IMG/VR virus record: IMGVR_UViG_3300046170_000065
Span: 1-45,744 of that record
DNA length: 45,744 nucleotides
Direction: 5' to 3' (one strand)
Origin: a virus
A program made the position numbers and the translations under genes. The notes beneath the pieces are model-generated. The model did not search any database. It was not told the origin of the DNA and saw only the letters and a list, made by a program, of their open reading frames with translations. This document shows, one piece after another, positions 16,407-24,171 of the stretch (position 1 is the first letter of the stretch; each line of letters starts with the position of its first letter).

Positions 16407-16993
16407 TGGAGTCTTATTTCTATTTCCCCTCTGTGATTTATCGTGAAGAACGCGCAGAGTGGGTTGATAAAACTTTAAAAATTGCAGAAAAACATTATGA
16501 AGCAGTAAAACAGAAAGTAAAAGATAATGTTTATCAAACGCAAGATATGAACGAAGATAAAGAATTAAATTTTTTAACTTCTTATTTTAAAGATAAAAGT
16601 ATTAGTATATTAAAAGAACAAGGGTATGCAACAGATAGTTATGAGTTTTTTGTTGAAGCTATGTGGGGACAAGAGTTTAATTGTAATGGTAGCAATATAA
16701 TGCATATACATGCAGATAGTCAATTATCAGGTTTTTATTTTTTAGAAACTCCTGAAGGAGGATCTTATCCTATTTTTGATGATCCAAGATCTAGTAAAAA
16801 AATGGCAAGTTTAATGCCAGAACAAACAGATAAAATAAATTCAGCAACTTCTCATATACATTTTAATAATGTAATCCCCGGAACTATGATGATGTTTAAT
16901 AGCTGGCTACCTCATATGATTACTACTAGTTTTTCAAAAGATAAAACAAAGTTTATTCATTTTATCTTGTCTTGTAATAAAAGGTTTTATTAA
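16406..16993 (+). CDS. 2-oxoglutarate/Fe(II)-dependent oxygenase
   Basis: A 195-residue protein of the small 2OG-Fe(II) oxygenase type common in marine phage tail regions. The metal-binding pair is H102-A-D104 (in MHIHADSQLSGFYFLETP) and the distal His is probably H170 (SWLPHM). The usual Arg that binds 2-oxoglutarate is not clearly present after it; the sequence there is TKFIHFI, so the cosubstrate contact may differ. Substrate unknown: fibre or capsid residues, or host molecules, are candidates. Coupled by TAATG on both sides. Confidence 0.75.
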   Translation: MESYFYFPSVIYREERAEWVDKTLKIAEKHYEAVKQKVKDNVYQTQDMNEDKELNFLTSYFKDKSISILKEQGYATDSYEFFVEAMWGQEFNCNGSNIMHIHADSQLSGFYFLETPEGGSYPIFDDPRSSKKMASLMPEQTDKINSATSHIHFNNVIPGTMMMFNSWLPHMITTSFSKDKTKFIHFILSCNKRFY

Positions 16994-18162
16994 TGGAATA
17001 TACATTAACTCCATACTCAAAAAAAATAGAAACTCATGCGTGGTGGGAAGGAGCTTTTACTGATCAAGAATTAGATCATTTGCAAGATATGTCAAAGGTT
17101 TCTGCAACAAAAGCTCAAGTTGGTAATGGTCAAGTAGAAAATAATATAAGAAGGTCTGAAGTGTTTTGGCTTGGTAATAAAAAAAAGACACGATGGGTTT
17201 TTGAAAAACTAAGTCACGTTATTTCTTCTTTAAATGCTGAGTATTTTCAATTTGATTTAACTGGATTCGGAGAAAAAATACAGCTTACAAATTATAAAGA
17301 ATCAAATGAGGGGTTCTATAGTTGGCATCAGGATTTTGGTAGAGAAGGAATGTCACGCAAGCTAAGTGTCGCTTTACAACTTACCGATCCTTCAGAGTAC
17401 GAAGGAGGAAACTTACAGATACTTACAGGATCAGAGCCTTTAACAATAAAAAAACAACGAGGGTTAATTATTGTTTTTCCTTCTTGGACAGTGCATCAAG
17501 TTACACCTGTAACAAAAGGATCGAGACAGTCTTTAGTAACTTGGATAACAGGGCCCATCATTCAAATGAATTTTAGTGAAAAAGATTTTATAGGTATTTT
17601 TGAAAATGTTTTTCCTGATGGTTTTTGCAAACATTTAATAGAAGAATTTAATGCAAATCAAAAACTAGGGATAACTACAAATAGACTTCAAAGTGAAAAT
17701 ACTGAAGGTCATTATAAAAGTGATAATCAATTATTTTGCAATGGCAGAAATTTAGAACTAAATGTTTTTGAAAATAAAAATACTTACGATATGTTTTTTG
17801 AAGGATTACAAAAATGTTACGATTTGTATGTAACTAAATTTTCAGTCTTAAAAGATACTAAAGTAATTTGTAGAAACTTTAAAATACAAAAAACAAAAAA
17901 CGGAGAAGGCTATCACGTTTGGCATCACGAACAAGGAAATGATTATCAAAATAATCGTTCATTAGTTTTTATGCTTTATCTTAATTCCTTGCCTGATGAT
18001 GCTTGTGGAGAAACAGAATTTTTATATCAACAAAGAAGAATAAAGCCAGCTGCAAATACAATGCTCATATGGCCTGCAGCTTATACTCATGCACACAGGG
18101 GCAATGCTGTGTATGGTGAGAATACAAAATACATTGCTACCGGATGGTTTTTAAACGAGTAA
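16993..18162 (+). CDS. Tandem two-domain 2OG-Fe(II) oxygenase
   Basis: A 389-residue fusion of two oxygenase domains. The first (about 1-190) has SWHQDFG with H112/D114, distal H168 (WTVHQVTP) and R178, as in prolyl/PKHD-type hydroxylases. The second (about 195-389) has H311-H-E313 (an HxE rather than HxD pair), GETEFLY, and distal PAAYTHAHRG (H366/H368). Both keep the core residues, so both may be active. With the preceding gene this makes three oxygenase domains in a row. A hydroxylation role on fibre proteins or host surface is inference. Confidence 0.8.
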   Translation: MEYTLTPYSKKIETHAWWEGAFTDQELDHLQDMSKVSATKAQVGNGQVENNIRRSEVFWLGNKKKTRWVFEKLSHVISSLNAEYFQFDLTGFGEKIQLTNYKESNEGFYSWHQDFGREGMSRKLSVALQLTDPSEYEGGNLQILTGSEPLTIKKQRGLIIVFPSWTVHQVTPVTKGSRQSLVTWITGPIIQMNFSEKDFIGIFENVFPDGFCKHLIEEFNANQKLGITTNRLQSENTEGHYKSDNQLFCNGRNLELNVFENKNTYDMFFEGLQKCYDLYVTKFSVLKDTKVICRNFKIQKTKNGEGYHVWHHEQGNDYQNNRSLVFMLYLNSLPDDACGETEFLYQQRRIKPAANTMLIWPAAYTHAHRGNAVYGENTKYIATGWFLNE

Positions 18163-18168
18163 ATAACT

Positions 18169-19200
18169 ATGCCAATAGGAACAAGCAAAACAGGAGTTTT
18201 AGGAGGAGTTAGCCTAGCTCCCGGAGGAACAGAAACATTCAACTCTTCAGGCACTTTCACAGTACCTGCTGGTATTACAAGCGTAAACGTATCGGGAAAA
18301 GGCGCAGCAGGAAGTGCTGGAAATAGTGGATGTTCTACAGCTGGAGTAGGGTCAGGCGGACTTGGTGGACCTACGCCACAAGTACCCCCACAAAATCAAC
18401 CAAAGGCAGTTAGTGGTGGTCGAGGGGGTGGTACAGGAGGGGGTGCTGGACATCCTAATACAGGTGCTCCTGTTTCTGGAGGCACAGCAGGTAGTGCAGG
18501 TGCAGCATCTACTGTTTTTTGTTTAAGTTTTGCTGGAGGAACTGGTGGTGCTGCAGGTAATACCGCCAATACAGGAACGAACGGAAATAATGGTACGAGT
18601 GGAAATGTTACTCCTTGGGGAAATGCTAGCGCTTCACCCTTAAATACTGCAGGTAATCCCGGAGGAGGCACAGGAGCAGGAGGTACTTACTGTGCATTTA
18701 TTGGTCCCTATGGAGCAGGTGTAACCACTTGGGGTGGCGGTGGAGGAGGAGGTGGAGGACGCTTTCATGCTGCTGGACCTTCTCAAAATGGAAATGATGG
18801 TACTTACGGTAGTACTACATACAATAGTGCTCCCGGAGGTTGTGGAGGCTATTATTTAGGGGGTGCTGGAGGGAACGGAGCGAAAGCATCTTCAACCTGT
18901 GACGGCACTGGGGCTACTCAAAATGGAGTTGTCCCTAATTCTGGAAGCAACGCGCAAGCCCCCGGATCAGGAGGAGGAGGTGGCGGTGGATCAGCAGGTG
19001 CAAGTGTACATATGCTACAGGGTTCAGTAGGCACTGGAGGCAGTGGAGGTGGATATGGAACCGCAGGTAACGTAGGTGGAGCAGGTGGTGCTGGCTCTGC
19101 AGCTAACACTACAACACACAACTGTGTAACAGTAGTAGCTGGAGCTTCATATCCTGCAACGGTAAATGGTCAAATAGTAGTTAGTTGGTGTCCTCAATGA
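18169..19200 (+). CDS. Glycine-rich tail tip/adhesin-like protein
   Basis: A 343-residue protein of which a large share is Gly, Ala, Ser, Asn and Thr. After GGTETFNSSGTFTVPAGIT, a beta motif of many glycine-rich fibre proteins, come long Gly-run blocks (WGGGGGGGGG, GSGGGGGGGSAG). Such regions can pack as polyglycine helices in phage receptor-binding tips. The closing YPATVNGQIVVSWCP matches the common end of this protein type. Seven or so Cys residues are scattered through it, which is unusual for a fibre. No signal peptide. Confidence 0.7.
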   Translation: MPIGTSKTGVLGGVSLAPGGTETFNSSGTFTVPAGITSVNVSGKGAAGSAGNSGCSTAGVGSGGLGGPTPQVPPQNQPKAVSGGRGGGTGGGAGHPNTGAPVSGGTAGSAGAASTVFCLSFAGGTGGAAGNTANTGTNGNNGTSGNVTPWGNASASPLNTAGNPGGGTGAGGTYCAFIGPYGAGVTTWGGGGGGGGGRFHAAGPSQNGNDGTYGSTTYNSAPGGCGGYYLGGAGGNGAKASSTCDGTGATQNGVVPNSGSNAQAPGSGGGGGGGSAGASVHMLQGSVGTGGSGGGYGTAGNVGGAGGAGSAANTTTHNCVTVVAGASYPATVNGQIVVSWCPQ

Positions 19201-19628
19201 ATAAAAAAGATTTTAGAAAATTGTTTGAAGAAAAACAGCAGCAACAACAGCTTGATAGTTTGGACTCAAATAAAAATAGAGCGCAATCTGTAAGTATAGG
19301 AATGTCGGCTTCTGGTACTTCTGAAATTACAATGCGTGGAGCAGACGGTACTTTTCTTTGGAATGTTTATCAGCCTACGCAAGTTACAGAATTTATACAT
19401 CAGTTGGCTGCAAGTATTGGTTGTCATATATACATTCAACCCAGAGAAGATTTTGGAAGCTGGAGAGAGTGGAGAGAAATAACTGAAGAAGAAAAGATTC
19501 ATTTAAATGGCTTTCCTCCTTTTGCTGGTCAATTACAAGGTAGCCATACATCTGGTTTAATTAAAGAAGATAAGGTAAAAGAAAATGTGGCAATTGAGAA
19601 AACTGTCAACAAACGAAGCACTAAGTGA
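19197..19628 (+). CDS. Hypothetical protein of tail region
   Basis: A 143-residue protein whose ATG overlaps the previous stop (ATGA). A charged, Gln-rich N-terminus (FEEKQQQQQLDSLDSNKN) leads into a small beta-rich part (VSIGMSASGTSEITMRGADG, then FLWNVYQPTQVTEFIHQLAA). The C-terminus is basic and overlaps the next gene by 44 bases. Possibly a tail accessory or chaperone; no family recognised. Confidence 0.65.
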   Translation: MNKKDFRKLFEEKQQQQQLDSLDSNKNRAQSVSIGMSASGTSEITMRGADGTFLWNVYQPTQVTEFIHQLAASIGCHIYIQPREDFGSWREWREITEEEKIHLNGFPPFAGQLQGSHTSGLIKEDKVKENVAIEKTVNKRSTK

Positions 19629-19959
19629 AGCTGGCGATTTACCTACAAACTGGCATTCTATTTTTGGGCTTCATGGATTTTTAGATGATATAAAAGACTT
19701 GTCTTGGATGGGACCAGATTATAAAGATATGGGATGGATTAAACTTTCAGAAGAAGAGGAAAAACAAATTAAAACTGATAGACAATTAGATAGAATTAAT
19801 GAAGAAAAAAACAAAGCTTTAAAAGCCCTTGAAGATGCTGACCTAACAATAGGTGAGATGTTTTTATGGAAAGAATACGTAATGGCTTTAGAAGCAGCAA
19901 GATTGAAACCTGATCTTGCAACAAATCCTGAACTTCCTATATGCCCAAATACAGAATAA
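19585..19959 (+). CDS. Hypothetical protein, tail-chaperone-like C-terminus
   Basis: A 124-residue acidic protein overlapping its neighbours on both sides (44 and 19 bases). The second half (DRINEEKNKALKALEDADLT, IGEMFLWKEYVMALEAARLK) resembles the last part of tail assembly chaperones, where xxWxxYRxALR is typical. The similarity is weak. An Asp/Trp-rich N-terminal part (LPTNWHSIFGLHGF) is unassigned. Confidence 0.6.
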   Translation: MWQLRKLSTNEALSEAGDLPTNWHSIFGLHGFLDDIKDLSWMGPDYKDMGWIKLSEEEEKQIKTDRQLDRINEEKNKALKALEDADLTIGEMFLWKEYVMALEAARLKPDLATNPELPICPNTE

Positions 19960-20162
19960 GATTTAATAAATCAAAAGGTCATGTAGGTAGAGGTTCTTCT
20001 GAACACGCATGGAGAGTTCTGCAAGGAAACACCGAATGGTTAGCAAGACACGTTGTTATTCAAGTTCCTTCTAGGACAGAGCAAGAAGGTCCAGATTGGA
20101 ATATAGTTTGTGAAGGCAGACTTTTATTTTTTACTGATACAGATACAGTGGTAATTAAATGA
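19941..20162 (+). CDS. Small conserved-looking protein of unknown function
   Basis: A 73-residue compact protein (PKYRIRFNKSKGHVGRGSSE, then AWRVLQGNTEWLARHVVIQV and GPDWNIVCEGRLLF). I recall the YRIRFNKSxG...GPDWNIVCEG pattern from other marine phages. It overlaps genes on both sides (ATGA into the sulfotransferase). Function unknown. Confidence 0.7.
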   Translation: MPKYRIRFNKSKGHVGRGSSEHAWRVLQGNTEWLARHVVIQVPSRTEQEGPDWNIVCEGRLLFFTDTDTVVIK

Positions 20163-20893
20163 TAATTTCATACTCAAATAATTTTACAGCAGTAAGAGTT
20201 CCTCGATCAGGCTCTGCTACTCTTGCCTTTTATTTTTTTAAATCTGGGCTTATTTCAGATACAGATATTTATACTTTAGAAGGTGACTTTGAGTCTTGGC
20301 AAGAATACGAAAAGTTTTGTCAAGACAATGAGTATGACTATGCAACTTTTCCCTATACAAAACATGGAGAGCAATCAAAGGTTCATAGAACTTTTGAAGA
20401 TGCAAGATCTAAAAGTGCTATCTCTGCAGATATGCCATGTATTGCTACAATAAGAAATCCTTTACATTGGCTTGCTTCTCTTTATAACTCTGTCAAACAA
20501 AGAAGAGAGTCTCAGTTAGCTAGTAACGTTTTAAAAATAAGAGAGTTTGGACAAAGTAGCCTTAGAGATTTTGGAGATCCTGATAAAGCATGGGACACTG
20601 TTAAAAAAGATTATAATACTGATCTTATATTTAATAGTTTAAGACCACAACATAGTTATTTTTCAAAAGATGCATTGCTTTGTAATACAGAAAATATACG
20701 AGATCATGTTAGTAAATTTATTTTAGATAAAGGTGGCAAAGTAACTGACCCTTTAAATTACAAAGCTCAACCTAATACTGAACATATAGATTATTGGCTG
20801 GCAAATATTTCTGAAGATAGAAAAAAAGATATTCTTGATTTTTACGCCAAAGACTTTGAGCTTTGGGAAAAGGCATATGCGGTATATAATTAA
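20159..20893 (+). CDS. Sulfotransferase-like protein
   Basis: A 244-residue protein with the two PAPS-binding signatures of sulfotransferases. The 5'-phosphosulfate loop VRVPRSGSATLAFYF lies at about 12-26. The 3'-phosphate element IATIRNPLHWLASLYN lies at about 95-110, with R99 and S107. It would transfer sulfate from PAPS to a hydroxyl group of a sugar or protein. In the tail region next to hydroxylases, modification of fibres or host surface glycans is plausible but unproven. Coupled to its neighbours by ATGA and TAATG. Confidence 0.75.
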   Translation: MIISYSNNFTAVRVPRSGSATLAFYFFKSGLISDTDIYTLEGDFESWQEYEKFCQDNEYDYATFPYTKHGEQSKVHRTFEDARSKSAISADMPCIATIRNPLHWLASLYNSVKQRRESQLASNVLKIREFGQSSLRDFGDPDKAWDTVKKDYNTDLIFNSLRPQHSYFSKDALLCNTENIRDHVSKFILDKGGKVTDPLNYKAQPNTEHIDYWLANISEDRKKDILDFYAKDFELWEKAYAVYN

Positions 20894-21372
20894 TGATAGA
20901 GATTTCGTTAGCACTTGCAGCAGCAAGCAAAGCATTCCAAGTAATCCAAGCATCTGTCAAAACAGGAAAAGATGCCTCTGATCTTATTGGAAAACTAGGA
21001 GCGTTTTATGACGCTAAAGATAAAGTTACTGAAGCTCGTGAAGAGCTAGATAAAAATCCTAATAAAACCTACAAGGAAGGTTCTGTAGAAAGCTATGCTT
21101 TACAAGCTATAGAAGCAGAAATGAAGATTGCTAAATATGAAGAACAGATAAAAAAAATATTTATGCAGAAAGGCAAGACAGCTATGTATCATAAGATGCT
21201 TAGAATTAGATCTGAAGAAAAGTATAGACGGACTCAAGAAAAAATAAAACAGAACAGAATAAAAAGATTAAAGCTAGAAAAGGAACAAGACATAAAAAAC
21301 TTAGTGTTTGCTTTAATAGCCTTGGGTATTTGTTTAGGAGGTGGTAGTTGGTTAATTTCATTCTTTATGTAG
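20893..21372 (+). CDS. Membrane-anchored coiled-coil protein (lysis region)
   Basis: A 159-residue protein with a helical N-terminus (LALAAASKAFQVIQASVKTG), a Lys/Glu-rich coiled coil (about 60-133) and a single C-terminal membrane segment (NLVFALIALGICLGGG, about 136-157). It opens a set of small membrane proteins ending in the holin. The form suits a tail-anchored lysis or superinfection protein, but no family can be named with certainty. Confidence 0.65.
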   Translation: MIEISLALAAASKAFQVIQASVKTGKDASDLIGKLGAFYDAKDKVTEAREELDKNPNKTYKEGSVESYALQAIEAEMKIAKYEEQIKKIFMQKGKTAMYHKMLRIRSEEKYRRTQEKIKQNRIKRLKLEKEQDIKNLVFALIALGICLGGGSWLISFFM

Positions 21373-21392
21373 AGAGGTAAAATAAAAAGCTA

Positions 21393-21488
21393 GTGAAAAG
21401 TTATTTAGAAGATTTATTTATTTATAGTTCGTTATATATTTTATTTGTTTTTATTTATTGTACGGTAAACATTACAGCGGTAGCATAA
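21393..21488 (+). CDS. Possible tiny membrane peptide (31 aa)
   Basis: In the 119-base gap between two membrane-protein genes, a GTG-started frame encodes VKSYLEDLFIYSSLYILFVF followed by IYCTVNITAVA, one clear hydrophobic segment. The GAGG at 21374-21377 is about 15 bases from the GTG, further than ideal, so translation is uncertain. Position in the lysis region is compatible with a small holin helper. Confidence 0.35.
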   Translation: MKSYLEDLFIYSSLYILFVFIYCTVNITAVA

Positions 21489-21491
21489 GAT

Positions 21492-21737
21492 ATGGAACAA
21501 TCAGAAATAGAAGTTATAATTCAAGCAGCAGCTCAAAGAGGAGCTAAACAAGCCTTGAAGGATATAGGATTATCTGATCAAGAAGCTTATGATGATGTAA
21601 GAGAGTTAAGAGGTTTATTAGATTCTTGGAGAGCTACTAAACAAACAATAGGACACACTATTGCGCGTATGTTAACGACCGCTATCTTAACTGCGTTAGC
21701 CGTAGGAATTTTCATGTCTTACGGAGGGCCTGAATAA
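21492..21737 (+). CDS. Small membrane protein, DUF6127-like
   Basis: An 81-residue protein. A soluble helical part (VIIQAAAQRGAKQALKDIGL, then YDDVRELRGLLDSWRATKQT) is followed by one C-terminal membrane segment (TTAILTALAVGIF). The VRELRxLLDxWR plus C-terminal helix arrangement resembles a phage family annotated DUF6127. It overlaps the holin start as TAATG, so it is probably a lysis partner such as an antiholin or second holin (inference). Confidence 0.65.
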   Translation: MEQSEIEVIIQAAAQRGAKQALKDIGLSDQEAYDDVRELRGLLDSWRATKQTIGHTIARMLTTAILTALAVGIFMSYGGPE

Positions 21738-22144
21738 TGATGAGTTTACTTTCTACTTTGGTAGGACCAGTTTCATCTTTACTAGATAAGACTGTACTTG
21801 ATAAAGACTTAAAAGAAAAGTTAGCACATGATATAGCAACTATGGCTGAACGTCATGCTAATGATGCAGTGCAGGCTCAGTTAGAAATTAACAAAACAGA
21901 AGCTCAACATGCAAGCGTTTTTGTTAGTGGATGGCGACCTGCTATTGGATGGGTATGTTGCTTAGGTATGGCTGGTAACTTTTTAATAATTCCTTTTGTT
22001 AATATGGCTTTAGAATTATTAGAAACAGGAGTTGTAGTTCCTATGATAGAATTAGATATAATGATGCCAGTACTAATGGGCATGTTAGGCTTAGGAGCTA
22101 TGCGTACTGTAGAAAAAGTTAAAAAAGTAGATAGGAAATCATAA
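21737..22144 (+). CDS. Holin (3-TM family)
   Basis: A 135-residue protein that should form inner-membrane pores at the end of infection. The order is an N-terminal helical region, the signature INKTEAQHASVFVSGWRPAI, then membrane segments (GWVCCLGMAGNFLIIPFV; MMPVLMGMLGLGAM) and a basic tail RTVEKVKKV. This matches the 'holin of 3TMs' family first noted in gene-transfer agents. It begins ATGATG in a TAATG overlap. The partner lysozyme is 13 kb downstream at 34885. Confidence 0.82.
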   Translation: MMSLLSTLVGPVSSLLDKTVLDKDLKEKLAHDIATMAERHANDAVQAQLEINKTEAQHASVFVSGWRPAIGWVCCLGMAGNFLIIPFVNMALELLETGVVVPMIELDIMMPVLMGMLGLGAMRTVEKVKKVDRKS

Positions 22145-22428
22145 TGGCATATCAAAAAGACGCACGATTAGTAAGAGCAGGTGTCTCAGGATTTAATAAA
22201 CCTAAACGTACCCCTAGTCATCCTACTAAGAGTCATGTAGTTGTAGCTAAGGAAGGGGATACAATTAAAACTATAAGATATGGACAGCAGGGCGTTAAAG
22301 GTGCAGGAAGTAATCCTACTACAGCTGCAGAAAAAGCTAGGCGTAAATCCTTTAAAGCTAGACATGCTAAAAATATTGCTAGGGGAAAATTAAGCGCAGC
22401 TTACTGGGCTAATAAATCTAAATGGTAG
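22144..22428 (+). CDS. Small basic protein (SFKARHAKNI...WANK type)
   Basis: A 94-residue basic protein coupled to the holin by TAATG. The C-terminal RRKSFKARHAKNIARGKLSA followed by AYWANKSKW is a block I have seen in small phage proteins (similar to DUF6321). It precedes the internal virion genes. It may be DNA-associated in the head; the role is unknown. Confidence 0.7.
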   Translation: MAYQKDARLVRAGVSGFNKPKRTPSHPTKSHVVVAKEGDTIKTIRYGQQGVKGAGSNPTTAAEKARRKSFKARHAKNIARGKLSAAYWANKSKW

Positions 22429-22601
22429 ATATAAATAAAACAGAATTGCTATTGCAAATAGTAATAGCTACTAAAGGTAAGTGGACTCCTGAAGAAGTTA
22501 TAAATTTTTATTATTTGATAGAAGAAGTTAACAGGGATAATTCTTATACAGCTGAGTTAGCTGTCATAACAAATATTGATGAAGGTATGAAAGATGGCTA
22601 A
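22422..22601 (+). CDS. Small acidic protein (59 aa)
   Basis: Starts at an ATG overlapping the end of the previous gene (7 bases) and ends 8 bases inside the next. Product MVDINKTELLLQIVIATKGK, then WTPEEVINFYYLIEEVNRDN, a plausible helical protein. Reading frame and overlaps on both sides support it as a real gene in the late operon. Function unknown. Confidence 0.6.
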   Translation: MVDINKTELLLQIVIATKGKWTPEEVINFYYLIEEVNRDNSYTAELAVITNIDEGMKDG

Positions 22602-24171
22602 AAGAAAAAAATATCAAGATGGTGGTGACGCTGATAAGATGCAAGCAGCTATAGACTTTGCTAATACTAATCCTGATAGTTTGACTATGGCTCGGTACAT
22701 TAAAGATCAAGGAGTAGACTTAAATACTTTAGCAGATAATCTAGGTGTTGACCAAGACGTTGCTAATAGAATGTTTACTGCTTTAACCGATGATAAAACT
22801 GCTAGTGTAATTGAGTATCAACAAGCTAATCCTCAAGCTAGTCAAACAGACATAGCTAGGTTTATGAGAGATACAGGAGCTGACGTAGGCTCAGTAGCAG
22901 ATGCTTTAGATATAGACAGAGCAGCAGGACAGCAAGCATATCAAGATGCTTTAGGCAGTGAGTTTCAAACTGCTAGAGTAGCTTCTACTCCTGTTGCAGG
23001 TATTAAAAAAGATACAGCAGGAAGCTATCGGTCTACTCCTGTATCTGTAGAACAATATGTAGAAAAACCAAAAACTTCTGATATTAGCACTACTCAAGGC
23101 ATAACGCCTGCTACAGCTATTGAAGAGCTAGATCAGTACATAGACATAGCAGCTCCTTTAAATATTAAAGCAGATGTTCTAGAAGCATCTGTAGCTGCAG
23201 TACAAGATGCTATAACAAAAGAACAAGTAGATGCTAGTCAATATGGAGCTGCCTTAGCTGCAGAGTTAAATAAAACTATAGCTGCTCAAGGAACTCAACG
23301 CGCTCCTATAACTGTTGCTGAAATTGAAGATCTTAGATCTAGAGCGCAAGCAGCTACTATGGGAGATGTTAGTGGGCAGTTAGCTTCTACTAGTGAATTT
23401 AAAATTGATCCTAATTCTTTTGTTCCCGGAGTAACAGCAGCTAACATTCAAGTTACGCAGTCTCCTGCTATCGAAGCAAAGCAGCGAGAAGCTATTACAG
23501 GTACTGCTTCTACAGGTAAAGAAGCTCAAATACTAGAGACAGTTAACTATGAAGCAGCTCAGTCTAGAGTAATAACTGGAACAGCAGCTAAGGGTGCTGC
23601 AGCTTCAATGGTTGCTGAAGTAGGACAAATACCTAATGCAGTAGCAGCTGCTATTGTGGAAGATCCTGAAAGTGTAACAGCGGTTATTGATTCACAACCT
23701 ATAGAAGTACAAGCTGCAGTAGCTGCATTACCTGCAGAAGCTTTAGTATCATCACAGCTAGAAACATTACTAGGTGGTCTTGATGAAGGAGAAATACCTA
23801 CATGGGCTAAACCAGCTGTAGATGCAGTAGAGCAGAGGTTAGCTGCTAGAGGAATGGAAGTTTCTACTGTAGGTAGAGATTCTTTATTCAATGCTATTAT
23901 ACAAACATCTTTACCTATAGCTGAGTCCAATGCACAGGCATTACAACAAAGAGCCACACAAAATTTAAGTAATGAACAGCAGGCAAACATACAGTCTTCA
24001 CAGCTAGACATGACTAGACGTATGCAGAACTTAGCTAATCAACAGACTGCTGCAAGTCAGACAGCGCAGATGGCTCAGTCAATGGCTCAGATGCAAAGTC
24101 AGTTTACACAAGATGCTACGCTTACTGACTGCTCAACAAGCCCAGCAAATCAGAACTCAAAATCTTACTAA
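22594..24171 (+). CDS. Internal virion protein, N-terminal part (frameshifted)
   Basis: A 525-residue frame whose last 16 or so residues (CSTSPANQNSKSY) are out of register after about 24130. The N-terminus KKYQDGGDADKM contains a double-glycine element like those of other virion proteins here. It continues with repeated helical units (ANTNPDSLTMARYIKDQG and QANPQASQTDIARFMRDTG, about 45 residues apart), then Ala/Gln-rich helices. Joined to the next frame the protein would be 957 residues. A tape-measure-like or ejected internal role is inferred from length and place. Confidence 0.7.
   Translation: MAKRKKYQDGGDADKMQAAIDFANTNPDSLTMARYIKDQGVDLNTLADNLGVDQDVANRMFTALTDDKTASVIEYQQANPQASQTDIARFMRDTGADVGSVADALDIDRAAGQQAYQDALGSEFQTARVASTPVAGIKKDTAGSYRSTPVSVEQYVEKPKTSDISTTQGITPATAIEELDQYIDIAAPLNIKADVLEASVAAVQDAITKEQVDASQYGAALAAELNKTIAAQGTQRAPITVAEIEDLRSRAQAATMGDVSGQLASTSEFKIDPNSFVPGVTAANIQVTQSPAIEAKQREAITGTASTGKEAQILETVNYEAAQSRVITGTAAKGAAASMVAEVGQIPNAVAAAIVEDPESVTAVIDSQPIEVQAAVAALPAEALVSSQLETLLGGLDEGEIPTWAKPAVDAVEQRLAARGMEVSTVGRDSLFNAIIQTSLPIAESNAQALQQRATQNLSNEQQANIQSSQLDMTRRMQNLANQQTAASQTAQMAQSMAQMQSQFTQDATLTDCSTSPANQNSKSY

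Noticed and set aside
23559-24011. 150-codon minus-strand frame within the internal virion gene
   Set aside because: Ser/Ala/Cys-rich product of an Ala-rich gene read backwards; no ribosome site or neighbours.
24113-24140. Programmed frameshift in the internal virion gene
   Set aside because: No known slippery sequence at GAC-TGC-TCA; a one-base indel explains it.
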